Of a stretch of 64,000 nt of DNA, positions 7,813 through 17,349 are shown in pieces. Position numbers and translations under genes: made by a program. This DNA is from Nannocystis sp. RBIL2 (lineage in GTDB: Bacteria > Myxococcota_A > Polyangia > Nannocystales > Nannocystaceae): positions 1,828,001 to 1,892,000 of the forward strand of contig NZ_JAPNJW010000001.1 in NCBI RefSeq assembly GCF_026626745.1, in the 5' to 3' direction. The notes under the pieces are model-generated. The model did no database searches. It was given only the letters and a program-made list of their open reading frames with translations, and was not told the DNA's origin. Numbering within the stretch: the first letter of the stretch is position 1; the number at the start of each line of letters is the position of its first letter.

Positions 7813-9243
7813 ATGGGCCCGCGCAAGTTCGAAAAGACGCCGTTCGAGCACCGGACCGCCGACGAGACCGTGTCCACCGAGCGGTCCGCGCGGATATGCG
7901 CGGCTCCGCGCACCGCCCGGCTCGTCCTCGTGCACCCGCGCGGCCTGGGCGAGCCGCAGGCGCTCGCCGAGGCCCCGGTGGTGCTCGGCCGCCAGCGCGA
8001 CGCCGGCCAGCTCGTCGCCGCCCACAAGACCGTCTCGCGCCAGCACGCCGCGTTCCGCTGGGACCCCGTGGCCGGCTGCCACACGGTCGCCGACCTCGGC
8101 AGCCGCAACGGCACCTGGGTCGACGGCCGCTCCGTCCACGCCTTGCCCGTCTACCTCGAGGACCAGGCGGTGCTGCGCTTCGGCGACGTCCTGGCGGTGT
8201 ACGAGCGACGCGACGCCGACCTGCGCGACGCCCCGCAGGTCTCGACCGACGCGGTCCCCGGCGAGTCGCTGGCGGCCCGCAAGCTGCGGCTGGCGATCGG
8301 CCGCGCCGGGCCCGACCTCGCCCCCGCCCTGATCCTCGGCGAGACCGGCGTCGGCAAGGAGCGGATCGCCGGCGAGCTGCACCGCCTCAGCGGCCGCCGC
8401 GGCCCCCTGGTCGCCGTCAACTGCGCCGCCCTCAGCCCCCAGCTCGTCGAGAGCCAGCTGTTCGGCCACACCCGCGGCGCCTTCACCGGCGCCACCACCG
8501 AGCAGCCCGGCATGTTCCGCGCCGCCACCGGCGGCACCCTCTTCCTCGACGAGCTCGGCGAGCTGCCGCTCGACCTCCAGCCCAAGCTGCTCCGCGCCGT
8601 CGAGCTCGGCGAGGTCGTGGCCGTCGGCAGCACCCAGAGCCACCGCGTCGACGTGCGCCTGATCGCCGCCACCAACCGCTCCCTGGCCGCCGACGTCGAG
8701 CAGGGCAAGTTCCGCCGCGACCTCTACGCCCGCCTGGCGCTGTGGGAGATCCACGCGCCGCCGCTGCGCGCCCGCCGGGCCGACCTGCTCGCGTGGGTCG
8801 ATCGCCTCCACCGCGCCTGGCACGCCCCGCGCGCTCGCGGCGAGCCGCCGCTGCTCGAGCTGCCGGTGGCCCTCGCCGAGGCCCTGCTGCTACAGCCGTG
8901 GCCCGACAACCTGCGCGGCCTGCAGCGCTTCGTCCACGCCTTCGGCGCCGCCGACGGCGAGATCGAGGCCGACGCCTGGCCTGCGCGCCTCCTGTCCCTG
9001 GGGGCAGGTCCACCGGCCGCCTCGCCCGCGCCCGCCGCTCCGCCCGTCGACGCCGCTCCCCCGCGCACGGTCCCGCGAGCCCCACGGCCACGCCCGAGCC
9101 GCGAGGCGCTGCTCGCCACCCTCGAGGCCAACGCCTGGAGCATCCGCGCGACCGCGAAGCACTACGACTGCGAGCGCAAGCAGATCACCCGCTGGCTCGG
9201 AATGTACGCGATCGCCCTGCCCGGCCGCGACCCCGACGCGTAG
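7813..9243 (+). CDS. FHA-domain sigma-54-dependent activator
   Basis: About 476 aa. An FHA domain lies at residues 35-125 (VVLGRQ, TVSRQHA, GSRNGTWVDG), which reads phospho-threonine. A sigma-54 AAA+ domain follows: Walker A GETGVGKE, the sigma-54 contacting loop GAFTGA, Walker B GTLFLDELGEL, and the later RRDLYARL and LLQPWPDNLR segments. After a Pro/Ala linker, a Fis-type helix-turn-helix (NAWSIRATAKHYDCERKQIT) closes the protein. There is no receiver domain, so the likely input is a phosphoprotein, and a Ser/Thr kinase gene sits just across the divergent promoter region. The activator would remodel sigma-54 RNA polymerase. ATG 7780 is an alternative start adding 11 residues; neither has a clear ribosome binding site. 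Confidence 0.92.
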   Translation: MGPRKFEKTPFEHRTADETVSTERSARICAAPRTARLVLVHPRGLGEPQALAEAPVVLGRQRDAGQLVAAHKTVSRQHAAFRWDPVAGCHTVADLGSRNGTWVDGRSVHALPVYLEDQAVLRFGDVLAVYERRDADLRDAPQVSTDAVPGESLAARKLRLAIGRAGPDLAPALILGETGVGKERIAGELHRLSGRRGPLVAVNCAALSPQLVESQLFGHTRGAFTGATTEQPGMFRAATGGTLFLDELGELPLDLQPKLLRAVELGEVVAVGSTQSHRVDVRLIAATNRSLAADVEQGKFRRDLYARLALWEIHAPPLRARRADLLAWVDRLHRAWHAPRARGEPPLLELPVALAEALLLQPWPDNLRGLQRFVHAFGAADGEIEADAWPARLLSLGAGPPAASPAPAAPPVDAAPPRTVPRAPRPRPSREALLATLEANAWSIRATAKHYDCERKQITRWLGMYAIALPGRDPDA

Positions 9244-9262
9244 GCCGAGAGCGCGGCCGAGA

Positions 9263-9296
9263 GCGTGTCCACAGTGACATGTCTATAGGGACATGG
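9263..9296. repeat. 14-bp-spaced palindrome array after the FHA activator gene
   Basis: Three units (GCGTGT, ACATGT, ACATGG cores) have centres at 9265.5, 9279.5 and 9293.5, exactly 14 bp apart. The array starts 20 bp after the stop codon of the sigma-54 activator. Hairpins with 4-nt loops are possible; no T-tract follows. Confidence 0.7.
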
Positions 9297-9435
9297 CCTT
9301 TCAGGCATCCACGCACCTGATCGTGGCCGGTCATGGACAGGTCCATGCCCGACACGAAACTCCACGCCCCCCGGCCTGCACGGGCGCGCTGGGTCCGTTC
9401 TCGCCGTCAGCCATCCATGTCACGATCTTCGAGGT

Positions 9436-9450
9436 AAGACGAATCGTCTT
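9436..9450. promoter_or_regulatory. small inverted repeat, possible operator
   Basis: AAGACG-AAT-CGTCTT is a perfect 6-3-6 inverted repeat about 290 bp upstream of the methyltransferase gene. It may be a protein-binding site; chance is not excluded. Confidence 0.25.
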
Positions 9451-9735
9451 CACCCCTGATGTCCGTTCGTTCGAGGTACATCGGCGAACCGCGGCAGGGC
9501 ACCCGCGCGAGCACGACTTTCCACGGTCTGCGCAATCACGCCGCGCTGTTCGATCAATCCATGCACATCAGCGTCCGCGCCGGCCTGAGCGACGAGGACC
9601 CGCTGTCCGACGATTTGCGCTTCTCACCTCGGAAGCGCCGCTGGCGACCGCTGGCGGCGCCGGTCCCACGCCCGCCACGATTGACCCGCTCGCTCGCTCG
9701 TCAGATCGGCCACCCGCTCGTGCTACGCCACTCGC

Positions 9736-10359
9736 ATGAGCGACAAACCGACCACTGCGCACCCTGGTGTCCCCTCGCACCTCTTCGTGGAGGCCTATCA
9801 GGGCACCCCGCCGTGGGACGTGGGCACGCCTCAGGCCGCATTCGTCGCCCTCGCCGATGGCGGACTCATCCGTGGTGACGTGCTCGACGTCGGCTGCGGC
9901 CCCGGCGACAATGCCCTGTTCGCCGCCGAGCGCGGGCACGGCGTGTGGGGCGTCGACGTCGTGCCCGAGGCCATCGCGCGCGCCCAGGCCAAGGCGCAGG
10001 CGCGCGGGCTCGACGTCCGCTTCCTCGTCCACGACGCTCTGAACCTCGCCGCGCTCGGCCGGCGGTTCGACACCCTGCTCGACTCGGGCCTGTTCCACGT
10101 GTTCGGCGATCGTGATCGCGTCCTCTACGTGCGCTCGCTGGCCGACGCCCTCAAGCCCGGCGGCCTCTTGCACATCCTCTGCTTCAGCGACCAGGAGAGC
10201 GGCGAGCAGGGCCCGCGGCGGATCTCCCAGGCCGACCTGCGCGACGCCTTTCAGGACGGCTGGACGGTCCGCGAGATCCGTCCGGCCCGCTTCGCCAGCC
10301 TCATCCACCCCGGCGGCGCGCGGGCCTGGTGCGCCACGATCGAGCGCACCGACGCCTGA
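9736..10359 (+). CDS. class I SAM-dependent methyltransferase
   Basis: A 207-aa cytosolic protein of the Rossmann-fold methyltransferase superfamily. Motif I is VLDVGCGPGDNALFAAERG (residues about 50-68), followed by the acidic strand end GVDVVPEAI that binds the ribose hydroxyls, the HDAL segment for adenine, and DTLLDSGLFHVF at the motif IV position. The length is that of a stand-alone small-molecule methyltransferase of the Methyltransf_25/tellurite-resistance-like type. WDVGTPQ near the N-terminus is common in this group. Substrate unknown. It stands alone, with intergenic DNA of over 300 bp on either side. Confidence 0.85.
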   Translation: MSDKPTTAHPGVPSHLFVEAYQGTPPWDVGTPQAAFVALADGGLIRGDVLDVGCGPGDNALFAAERGHGVWGVDVVPEAIARAQAKAQARGLDVRFLVHDALNLAALGRRFDTLLDSGLFHVFGDRDRVLYVRSLADALKPGGLLHILCFSDQESGEQGPRRISQADLRDAFQDGWTVREIRPARFASLIHPGGARAWCATIERTDA

Positions 10360-10693
10360 CGGTCCGCGCGCGCAGGCCTGAATGCGTCGGGTCCACGGAC
10401 CTCGCGTGAGGCCCTACGGACGCACGGGATGCTCCGTGCGGATCCAGCAGCGGCGGGACAATCATCGCACCGGGCTCCTGGGTTCGCTGCGAACGAACTC
10501 GCGGCCGAGGACTGCTGCCTCGTCGGCGCGCGCGGTCAGGCGCGGGCTCGACCGGCCCTGACGGTCGCCTGGGGGATTCTCGTGGCCGAACGCGTCCCCG
10601 GCCCGCGAGTCGCGGCGAACCGCACGCTGCCCGCAATGCGACTGCGATGGTGCACGCTGGCCGCCCGCGCCGCCGGGTGTATGGTCCGGCGGC
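10360..10693. other. intergenic region, nothing recognised
   Basis: About 330 bp of GC-rich DNA between the methyltransferase and the exported protein gene. No gene, hairpin or repeat was recognised. Confidence 0.5.
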
Positions 10694-11278
10694 ATGAAAG
10701 CCCGCTCGCTCGCCGTCACGCTGTGTACCCTCGCGCTCGGCCTCGCCTCGACCGCCGCGCACGCCTCCAACTACCCGCCGGACTACGACATGTGCAGCCT
10801 CACCGAGACGCTCTACTCGGGGCCGTTCAAGGTGATCCGCGACTTCGTCGATCCGTGGGACGAGCACTACAAGCTCACGATCGTCTACGACGGCTACCTG
10901 CGCGACCAGTACGCCGACGATCAGATCAACTTCTACGTGTCCCTCAACGGCAACAGCGCGACGCTCGACGCCCTGCCCGGCGCCAACGACGACGCCTACG
11001 TGTTCCTCGACTCCGGGCCGCGCGGCTGTTTCTGGTGCCCCAACGGCCCGAACCCGAACAGCTCGTGCAACAACGTCACCTTCGAGCCGTACCAGAGCGG
11101 CAAGTGGATCTGCAGCTACCCGAGCGCGGTCGAGAACCACCTGTTCTACTGGTCCCACGACGAATTCGGCGGGCTCAACGCCTGGGACATCGAGCTCGCG
11201 GCCGAGGCCGGTGGGCAGTGGGACAGCAACTACGGCGGCAACTTCGACGTCCGCTTCGAGCCGAGCTCCTGCTGGTGA
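10694..11278 (+). CDS. exported hypothetical protein
   Basis: A 194-aa protein with a clear Sec signal peptide (MKARSLAVTLCTLALGLAST, cleavage near AHA-SN, residues 22-25). The mature part is rich in Tyr, Trp, Asp and Asn and has seven cysteines (MCSL, RGCFWCPNG, SSCNN, WICSY, SSCW), which suggests a disulfide-stabilised periplasmic or secreted protein. I do not recognise the family. The frame, codon bias and signal peptide make it a real gene. It is monocistronic, with the start chosen because it begins the signal peptide. Confidence 0.75.
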   Translation: MKARSLAVTLCTLALGLASTAAHASNYPPDYDMCSLTETLYSGPFKVIRDFVDPWDEHYKLTIVYDGYLRDQYADDQINFYVSLNGNSATLDALPGANDDAYVFLDSGPRGCFWCPNGPNPNSSCNNVTFEPYQSGKWICSYPSAVENHLFYWSHDEFGGLNAWDIELAAEAGGQWDSNYGGNFDVRFEPSSCW

Positions 11279-11553
11279 CCGAAGGCCCGCGCGTCGCCCC
11301 GGAGCGCCCCGGCCGCTCGCCGAGCTCCGGGGCGAACGCATCGCCTCCCTGACGTCGTGCCTCGACGTCGGCGCGCCCTTCCCGCTCTCCGGGTCGCCCG
11401 AGCGGCAGTCGGAGAAGCGAATAATTCCGGATGGTTACGAAAATTCACACGCGCTCGCGCGATCGACCGATGAGTTCGCGGGGGCCGGTTGGTCTTTACG
11501 ATCGGAACGATGCGGCGGGTATCCCGACCGCGCCCGCCTCCTCGGAGACCGAC

Positions 11554-11952
11554 ATGACCCGCAAATTCTTCGTGAACCTCCCCGTCCGCGACCTTTCGAA
11601 GTCGATGGCCTTCTTCACGGCGCTCGGCTTCGAGTTCGACCCGAAGTTCACGGGCGACCACAGCGCTTGCATGAGGGTGAGCGAGGGTGCGTTCGTGATG
11701 CTGCTGACAGAGTCGTTCTTCGCCGGCTTCACGAAGCGCGAGCTCTGCGACACGCGCACTCACGAGGAGGCTCTCTTCTCGTTCTCGGCTGCGAGCCGGT
11801 CGGACGTCGACGCGATCGTCGCCAAGGCAGTGGCGCACGGCGGCGTGTCTGCGGGTCCGCCCGAGGACCACGGCTTCATGTACGACCAAGGATTCTACGA
11901 CCTCGACGGACACGGATGGAACGTGGTGTGGACGAACCCTTCGGCGACGTGA
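11554..11952 (+). CDS. VOC-family (glyoxalase/bleomycin-resistance-like) protein
   Basis: A 132-aa cytosolic protein with the paired beta-alpha-beta-beta-beta layout of the vicinal-oxygen-chelate fold: FFVNLPVRDLSKSMAFFTAL at the start and FYDLDGHGWNVVWTNP at the end, the latter being the usual second-module metal/substrate end. The length is typical for the lactoylglutathione-lyase-like group. The start at 11554 follows a GGAGA ribosome binding site; an upstream frame extension has no family support. The next gene starts 50 bp downstream, also a small enzyme of the type often found in such mobile small-enzyme pairs. Reaction unknown. Confidence 0.88.
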   Translation: MTRKFFVNLPVRDLSKSMAFFTALGFEFDPKFTGDHSACMRVSEGAFVMLLTESFFAGFTKRELCDTRTHEEALFSFSAASRSDVDAIVAKAVAHGGVSAGPPEDHGFMYDQGFYDLDGHGWNVVWTNPSAT

Positions 11953-12002
11953 TGCCCCATCCGAGGTTGCTGGTCTTCCCTGTCGACGGTACTCTCACGA
12001 AA

Positions 12003-12530
<528 letters not shown>

Positions 12531-13031
12531 CCATCAGGCTCGTCCGCCGCGCGATCGATGGCATCTTCCGCTCGCTTGGGCGCTGGGCGCAGGCGAGCCC
12601 CATGCACTCGGTCTCGGCGGTTGTTCCGCGGCGAGTAGACCGTCGCGCCGGCGGTCGCGTCGCCGGCGAGCTGCCCCGCCGACGTCTGCACGGCCGATCT
12701 CGCGGCGCTCGGATCACGTCGGTTCGCGCGCCGCCTGTCCGAAGAGCCAGGCGCTCGTGCGCGGCGCGGGCGCGACGCCGCAGTGAGCGGACGATTTCCT
12801 CCGGAAAACCCGATCGCACGTGCAACCTCGCAGTCGCCGCCGGCCCGATCGTCACCTGAACATCGTCGGTACGACAGGGTGCGACGGTGCAGAGGATTGT
12901 CCAGCCGCGCCGCAACGATTCGCACAACCGAGCGAATCGTGGGAGTTCCGATCCGCCCTCGAGCCCTCACCCCCATAAAGTCGGGTTTACGGATCGGCCG
13001 GGCCTCTGCCATCCTCCTCGCGGACCTGACA
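12531..13031. other. intergenic region without a convincing gene
   Basis: About 500 bp between the DHFR-like gene and the amidohydrolase. Open frames exist on both strands, but none shows a family motif or ribosome binding site. The promoter of the downstream operon is probably in its last 100 bp. Confidence 0.5.
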
Positions 13032-14822
13032 ATGACAGCCAGCGCGGACGCCGATCTGATCCTCTTCAACGGGCGAATCACGACCATGGACCCGCGGGTG
13101 CCCGAGGCCTCCGCGGCGGCGATCCGCGACGGGCGATTCGTCGCCGTCGGCGATGACGCCGACGTCCTGGCGCGCGCCGGCGCGGGCGCGCGGCAGATCG
13201 ATCTACGCGGTCGGCGGGCGATCCCCGGCCTCATCGATTCGCACCTCCACCTCATCCGCGGCGGCCTGACCTACAACAGCGAATTGCGGTGGGACGGCGT
13301 CGCCTCGCTGGCCGAGGCGCTGCGGCGGCTGCGGGCGCAGGCGCAGATCACCCCGCCGCCGCAGTGGGTGCGCGTCGTCGGCGGCTGGTCCGAGTTCCAG
13401 TTCGCCGAGCGGCGCATGCCGACCCTCGACGAGCTCAACGCCGCTGCGCCTGACACCCCGGTGTTCGTGCTCCACCTCTACTCGCAGGCGCTGCTCAACC
13501 GCGCCGCCCTGCGGGCCGTCGGCTACACGCGCGACACCCCCGACCCGCCTGGCGGCGTCATCCAGCGCGACCGCCACGGCGAGCCGACCGGCCTTCTGGT
13601 CGCCAAGCCGAACGCGTGGATCCTCTACGCCACTCTGGCCAAGGGACCGCGGCTCGGGCCCGACGAGCAGCGCAACAGCACCCGTCACTTCATGCGCGAG
13701 CTCAACCGGCTCGGCATCACCGGGGCGATCGACGCCGGCGGCGGCTTCCAGCAGTACCCCGAGCACTACCAGATCATCGAGGAGCTCGCGGCCGCCAGGC
13801 AGCTGACCGTGCGCCTGGCCTACAACCTGTTCACCCAGCGCCCCGGGCAGGAGCTCGACGACTTCCGCCAGTGGTCGCAGGCGGTCAGCCCCGGCCGCGG
13901 CGACGAGTATTACCGCCTCAACGGCGCCGGCGAGATGCTCGTCTACTCGGCCGCCGACTTCGAGGACTTCCTCGAGCCGCGGCCCGACCTCCCGCCGCAG
14001 ATGGAGGCCCAGCTCGAGGGCGTGGTCGAGCACCTGGTCGCGCATCGCTGGCCGTTCCGCCTGCACGCCACCTACGACGAATCGATCACGCGCATGCTCG
14101 ACGTGTTCGAGGCAGTGAACAAGAAGATCCCGTTCGCCGGCCTGCGGTGGTTCTTCGACCACGCCGAGACCGTCTCGGCGCGCAACATCGACCGGATCGC
14201 CGCGCTCGGCGGCGGCATCGCCATCCAGCACCGCATGGCCTACCAGGGCGAGCACTTCCTGCACCGCTACGGCCCCGAGGCCACCAGCGACGCCCCGCCC
14301 GTGCGCCGCATGCTGGCCGCGGGGATCCCCGTCGGCGGCGGCACCGACGCCACGCGCGTCGCCAGCTACAACCCGTGGGTCGGCCTCGGCTGGCTGGTCT
14401 CCGGTCGCAGCGTCGGCGGCACCGAGCTGCTCGGCCCCGGCGCCCGCCTGTCGCGCGAGCAGGCGCTGCGCCTCTACACCGCCGGCAACGGGTGGTTCTC
14501 GGGCGAAGACGGCCAGCGCGGCCTCGTCGCCGAGGGTCGCCTCGGCGACCTCGCGGTGCTGTCCTCCGACTACTTCGCGGTGCCGGAGGCGGAGATCCGC
14601 GACATCACCTCGGTGCTCACGGTGGTCGGCGGCGACGTCGTCCACGCCAGCGGCGACTTCGGCGGCCTCGCCCCTCCCCCGCTGCCATTCAGCCCCGACT
14701 GGGCCCCGCCCGCGCAGTACGGCGGCTACGACCCCGGCGTGGTCGCCCGCGCCCTGCGCCACCGCGCCCACCATCATCACCACCACCACGTCGGCCTCGC
14801 CTGCCCCTGCGCGGTGTTCTGA
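13032..14822 (+). CDS. metal-dependent amidohydrolase (YtcJ-like)
   Basis: A 596-aa enzyme of the amidohydrolase superfamily, YtcJ/amidohydrolase_3 branch. The N-terminal small beta domain (DADLILFNGRITTMDPRVP) leads to the metal ligands in PGLIDSHLHL (His71, His73). Further conserved blocks are WVRVVGGWSEFQF, RLHATYDESITRML, FDHAETV and the C-terminal ARLSREQALRLYTAGNGWFS with GRLGDLAVLS. Such enzymes hydrolyse amide or ester bonds with one or two metal ions. The C-terminus ends with a natural run of seven histidines and a CPC motif, which is odd and might bind metal. It is the first gene of an operon, with the porin gene starting 5 bp after its stop. Confidence 0.9.
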   Translation: MTASADADLILFNGRITTMDPRVPEASAAAIRDGRFVAVGDDADVLARAGAGARQIDLRGRRAIPGLIDSHLHLIRGGLTYNSELRWDGVASLAEALRRLRAQAQITPPPQWVRVVGGWSEFQFAERRMPTLDELNAAAPDTPVFVLHLYSQALLNRAALRAVGYTRDTPDPPGGVIQRDRHGEPTGLLVAKPNAWILYATLAKGPRLGPDEQRNSTRHFMRELNRLGITGAIDAGGGFQQYPEHYQIIEELAAARQLTVRLAYNLFTQRPGQELDDFRQWSQAVSPGRGDEYYRLNGAGEMLVYSAADFEDFLEPRPDLPPQMEAQLEGVVEHLVAHRWPFRLHATYDESITRMLDVFEAVNKKIPFAGLRWFFDHAETVSARNIDRIAALGGGIAIQHRMAYQGEHFLHRYGPEATSDAPPVRRMLAAGIPVGGGTDATRVASYNPWVGLGWLVSGRSVGGTELLGPGARLSREQALRLYTAGNGWFSGEDGQRGLVAEGRLGDLAVLSSDYFAVPEAEIRDITSVLTVVGGDVVHASGDFGGLAPPPLPFSPDWAPPAQYGGYDPGVVARALRHRAHHHHHHHVGLACPCAVF

Positions 14823-14827
14823 GCGCC

Positions 14828-16639
14828 ATGCACCTGTCCTCGCGGACATGCCCGGCGCCGCGCCGCGCCGGGCCCGGCGGTCGCGTGCGCGCGGCCCGGA
14901 CCGCGGCCCTCGCAGTCGTCCTCGGCGGCCCGGGCCCGGCCCGCGCCGAGCCGGCCGCGGGCGGTCCGAACGGACATGTTCAGAAAGACATGTCCTCCGC
15001 GACCGAATCACATGCTCCTGCAGACAGGGCGACCGCCGCAACCACGACCCGCGAACCTGACCCTGCGGACAGGTCGTCCCCCGCCCCCACCGATGCGGCC
15101 CGTGCAGCGACGACGACCTCCGCGCCAGGGAGAGAATCAACTGTCCCAAGGGACAGCCAAACTCCACCGCCCGACACGGCGCAGCGATCTGTCCCCAAGG
15201 ACATGAGCCCCGCGCTCACCTCCGCGGCGCCGCGACCTGTCCCCAAGGCCACTTTCTTAAAATCCGCATCCCCGGCCCAGGCCGCCGGCGCCAGCGAGGC
15301 CGCAGCGCTGGCCGGGCGAGGCGGCGGTCCGCCGGCTGCCCCGCCGCCCTACCGCCTCTTGCGCGCCGACGAGGACTACCGCTATTTGCGCGACCCCACG
15401 CGCCAGGTCGACCTCCTGGATGTCCTCAAGTACATCCCGCTCGGCCCGCGCAAGCGCGTCGCGCTCGGCTTCGGCGGCGAGACCCGCCAGCGCCTCGACG
15501 CCTTCCGCCACCTCGACTGGGGCGCAGGCCCGCCGCGCTCGCTGTCGTGGCTGCAGCGCTACATGCTGCACGCCGAGCTGCGCGCCCCGTACTTCCGCGC
15601 CTTCGCGCAGATCAAGAGCGCCCTCGAGACCGGCCGCCCCGGCGGCCCGCGGGACATCGACCGCGACGACCTCGACTTCCACCAGGCCTTCGCCGACTTC
15701 GACCTCGAGCGCCCCGGCCTGCGGATCATCCTCCGCGCCGGCCGCCACGAGCTCGCGTTCGGCTCCGGCCGCCTCGTCTCCCCGCGCGAGGGCCCCAACG
15801 TCCGCCGCAGCTTCGACGGCGTCTCGCTGATCGTCGCGGTCCGCCGCGTCCGCGCCCACCTCTTCGTCACTCGCCCGGTCGCCACCCGCCCCGGCGTGTT
15901 CGACGACGGCTGGGAGCGCGGTCAGTGGTTCGCCGGCGCCCACGTCACGGTGCCCTCGCCGTTGCCCGGCGGCCAGGTCGACGTCTACGCGCTCTACCTC
16001 GACCGCCCCGACGCCGAGTACCAGCGCGGGCGGGCGCACGAGCGCCGCCTGTCTCTCGGGACACGTTGGTTCGGCGCCGCCGGCCGGCTCGACTACAACG
16101 TCGAGGCGGTGCTGCAGGCCGGCAAGTTCGGCGACGCCCCGCTGCTGGCGTGGACCCTGGCCAGCGACACCGGCATCGCATTGCCCCTGCCGTGGGACCC
16201 GCGGCTCGGCGTGCGCCTCGACGTCGCCTCCGGCGACCGCGGCGGCCGACGGCCCATGGGCACCTTCTCCGCGCTGTTCCCCAAGGGCTCGTACTTCGGC
16301 GAGGACGCCCTGATAGGCCCCGCCAACTTCTACGACGTCCACCCCATGTTGACGCTCGCCCCGCTCGAGCGCCTCAGCCTCACCCTCGACTGGGTGTGCC
16401 TGTGGCGCTACAGCCGGGCCGACGGCATCTACAACGTCCCCGGCGAGCCGCTCCTCGACAACCTCGGTGACGCGCGCTTCATCGGCCACCGCGCCGGCGC
16501 CACCCTCGAGGCCGAGCTCGGGCGCCACATCGGCTTCGTCGTCACCGTCGGCCGCTTCTTCCGCGGCCCCTTCCTCGCCCAGGCCGGGCGCACCCGCGAC
16601 GTCGACTTCGTCGCCACCTGGCTGACCCTCAAGTTCTGA
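14828..16639 (+). CDS. alginate-export-type outer-membrane porin
   Basis: A 603-aa exported protein. An Ala-rich signal peptide (about residues 15-42, ending ARA) is followed by a 115-residue low-complexity Pro/Ala/Ser/Thr region, then a beta-barrel domain beginning YRLLRADEDYRYLRDP at about residue 178 and ending in the outer-membrane signature Phe (TWLTLKF). The barrel matches the alginate-export family: KYIPLGPRKRVALGFGGETRQR, the central RPGLRIILRAGRHELAFGSGR and the final VTVGRFFRGPFL. I infer an outer-membrane channel for the substrate or product of the neighbouring enzymes rather than alginate itself. The DNA of the low-complexity region contains several 14-bp-spaced palindromes, unusual inside a gene. 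Confidence 0.82.
   Translation: MHLSSRTCPAPRRAGPGGRVRAARTAALAVVLGGPGPARAEPAAGGPNGHVQKDMSSATESHAPADRATAATTTREPDPADRSSPAPTDAARAATTTSAPGRESTVPRDSQTPPPDTAQRSVPKDMSPALTSAAPRPVPKATFLKSASPAQAAGASEAAALAGRGGGPPAAPPPYRLLRADEDYRYLRDPTRQVDLLDVLKYIPLGPRKRVALGFGGETRQRLDAFRHLDWGAGPPRSLSWLQRYMLHAELRAPYFRAFAQIKSALETGRPGGPRDIDRDDLDFHQAFADFDLERPGLRIILRAGRHELAFGSGRLVSPREGPNVRRSFDGVSLIVAVRRVRAHLFVTRPVATRPGVFDDGWERGQWFAGAHVTVPSPLPGGQVDVYALYLDRPDAEYQRGRAHERRLSLGTRWFGAAGRLDYNVEAVLQAGKFGDAPLLAWTLASDTGIALPLPWDPRLGVRLDVASGDRGGRRPMGTFSALFPKGSYFGEDALIGPANFYDVHPMLTLAPLERLSLTLDWVCLWRYSRADGIYNVPGEPLLDNLGDARFIGHRAGATLEAELGRHIGFVVTVGRFFRGPFLAQAGRTRDVDFVATWLTLKF
14832..15254. repeat. cluster of palindrome pairs inside the porin gene
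   Basis: Pairs of palindromes related to GGACATGTCC, each with centres 14 bp apart, occur at 14834.5/14848.5, 14976.5/14990.5, 15057.5/15071.5, 15141.5/15155.5 and 15189.5/15203.5; an imperfect one starts at 15235. Each can fold as TGTCC-N4-GGACA. They coincide with the low-complexity N-terminal part of the porin, as if the element had been inserted repeatedly into tolerant coding sequence. Confidence 0.7.
16047..16066. repeat. single palindrome pair in the porin barrel region
   Basis: A TGTCT-CTCG-GGACA pair, centres 16049.5 and 16063.5, lies within the conserved barrel-coding part and encodes part of RLSLGTRWF. It fits the 14-bp rule, but a single coding instance may be chance. Confidence 0.35.
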
Positions 16640-16686
16640 CCCTCACCGTTGCCATCATCCCAATCAATCAAGGACGCGAAAGACCC

Positions 16687-17343
16687 ATGCCCACCGCCAC
16701 CGCCACCCCCGCCAAGTCGCTGCTCACCCCCGGCGACCACACCCTGATCCTCATCGATCACCAGTCGCAGATGGCGTTCGCCACCCGCTCGATCGACGCC
16801 ATCATGCTGCGCAACAACGCCGCCCTGGCGGCCCGCGCGGCCCGCGTCTTCAACGTCGCCACGATCCTCACCACCGTGGCCGAGAAGACCTTCTCCGGCC
16901 CGATCTTCGCCGAGATCCGCGCCGCCCAGCCGGAGCTCGACCTCATCGATCGCACCACCATGAATTGCTGGGAGGACCAGAACGTCATCGACCGCGTCAA
17001 CAAGCTCGGCAAGTCGCGCGTCGTCATCGCCGGCCTGTGGACGTCCGTGTGCATCGTCGGCCCGGTGCTGTCGGCGATCGAGCAGGGCTTCGAGGTCTAC
17101 GTGATCACCGACGCCTGCGGCGACGTGTCCGACGAGGCCCACGAGCAGGCGATCACCCGCATGGTCCAGGCCGGCGCGCGGCCGCTGACCGCCCTGCAGT
17201 ACCTGCTCGAGCTGCAGCGCGACTGGGCCCGCGGCGAGACCTACGGCGCGACCACCGGCCTCGCCGCCGAGCTCGGCGGCGCCTACGGCCTCGGGATCAT
17301 CTACGCCAAGACCATGTTCAACGCCTCCGAGGGCGGCCACTAG
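16687..17343 (+). CDS. isochorismatase-like (YcaC-type) hydrolase
   Basis: A 218-aa cytosolic hydrolase of the isochorismatase/cysteine-hydrolase family. Asp24 in LILIDHQSQM and Cys122 in VIAGLWTSVCI are the catalytic Asp and nucleophilic Cys positions; the cis-peptide region precedes the Cys as usual, and FEVYVITDACGDVSDEAHEQ matches the following block. Length and C-terminus (LQRDWARGETY) are YcaC-like. The substrate is unknown; relatives act on amides or similar small molecules. It starts 47 bp after the porin gene with an AAGGA element upstream, and the XapX gene follows by 6 bp. Together with the amidohydrolase it suggests stepwise hydrolysis of an imported amide-type compound (inference). 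Confidence 0.92.
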   Translation: MPTATATPAKSLLTPGDHTLILIDHQSQMAFATRSIDAIMLRNNAALAARAARVFNVATILTTVAEKTFSGPIFAEIRAAQPELDLIDRTTMNCWEDQNVIDRVNKLGKSRVVIAGLWTSVCIVGPVLSAIEQGFEVYVITDACGDVSDEAHEQAITRMVQAGARPLTALQYLLELQRDWARGETYGATTGLAAELGGAYGLGIIYAKTMFNASEGGH

Positions 17344-17349
17344 GCGCCC

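Larger units (their letters stand above)
9244..9735. other. intergenic region without a convincing gene
   Basis: About 490 bp between two plus-strand genes. It holds the palindrome array at 9263-9296 and a 6-3-6 inverted repeat at 9436-9450. Open frames across it lack family resemblance and usual codon bias. Confidence 0.6.

Noticed and set aside
9293..9739. 149-codon plus-strand ORF after the FHA activator
   Set aside because: It begins inside the palindrome array and has no motif; overlapping frames are equally open.
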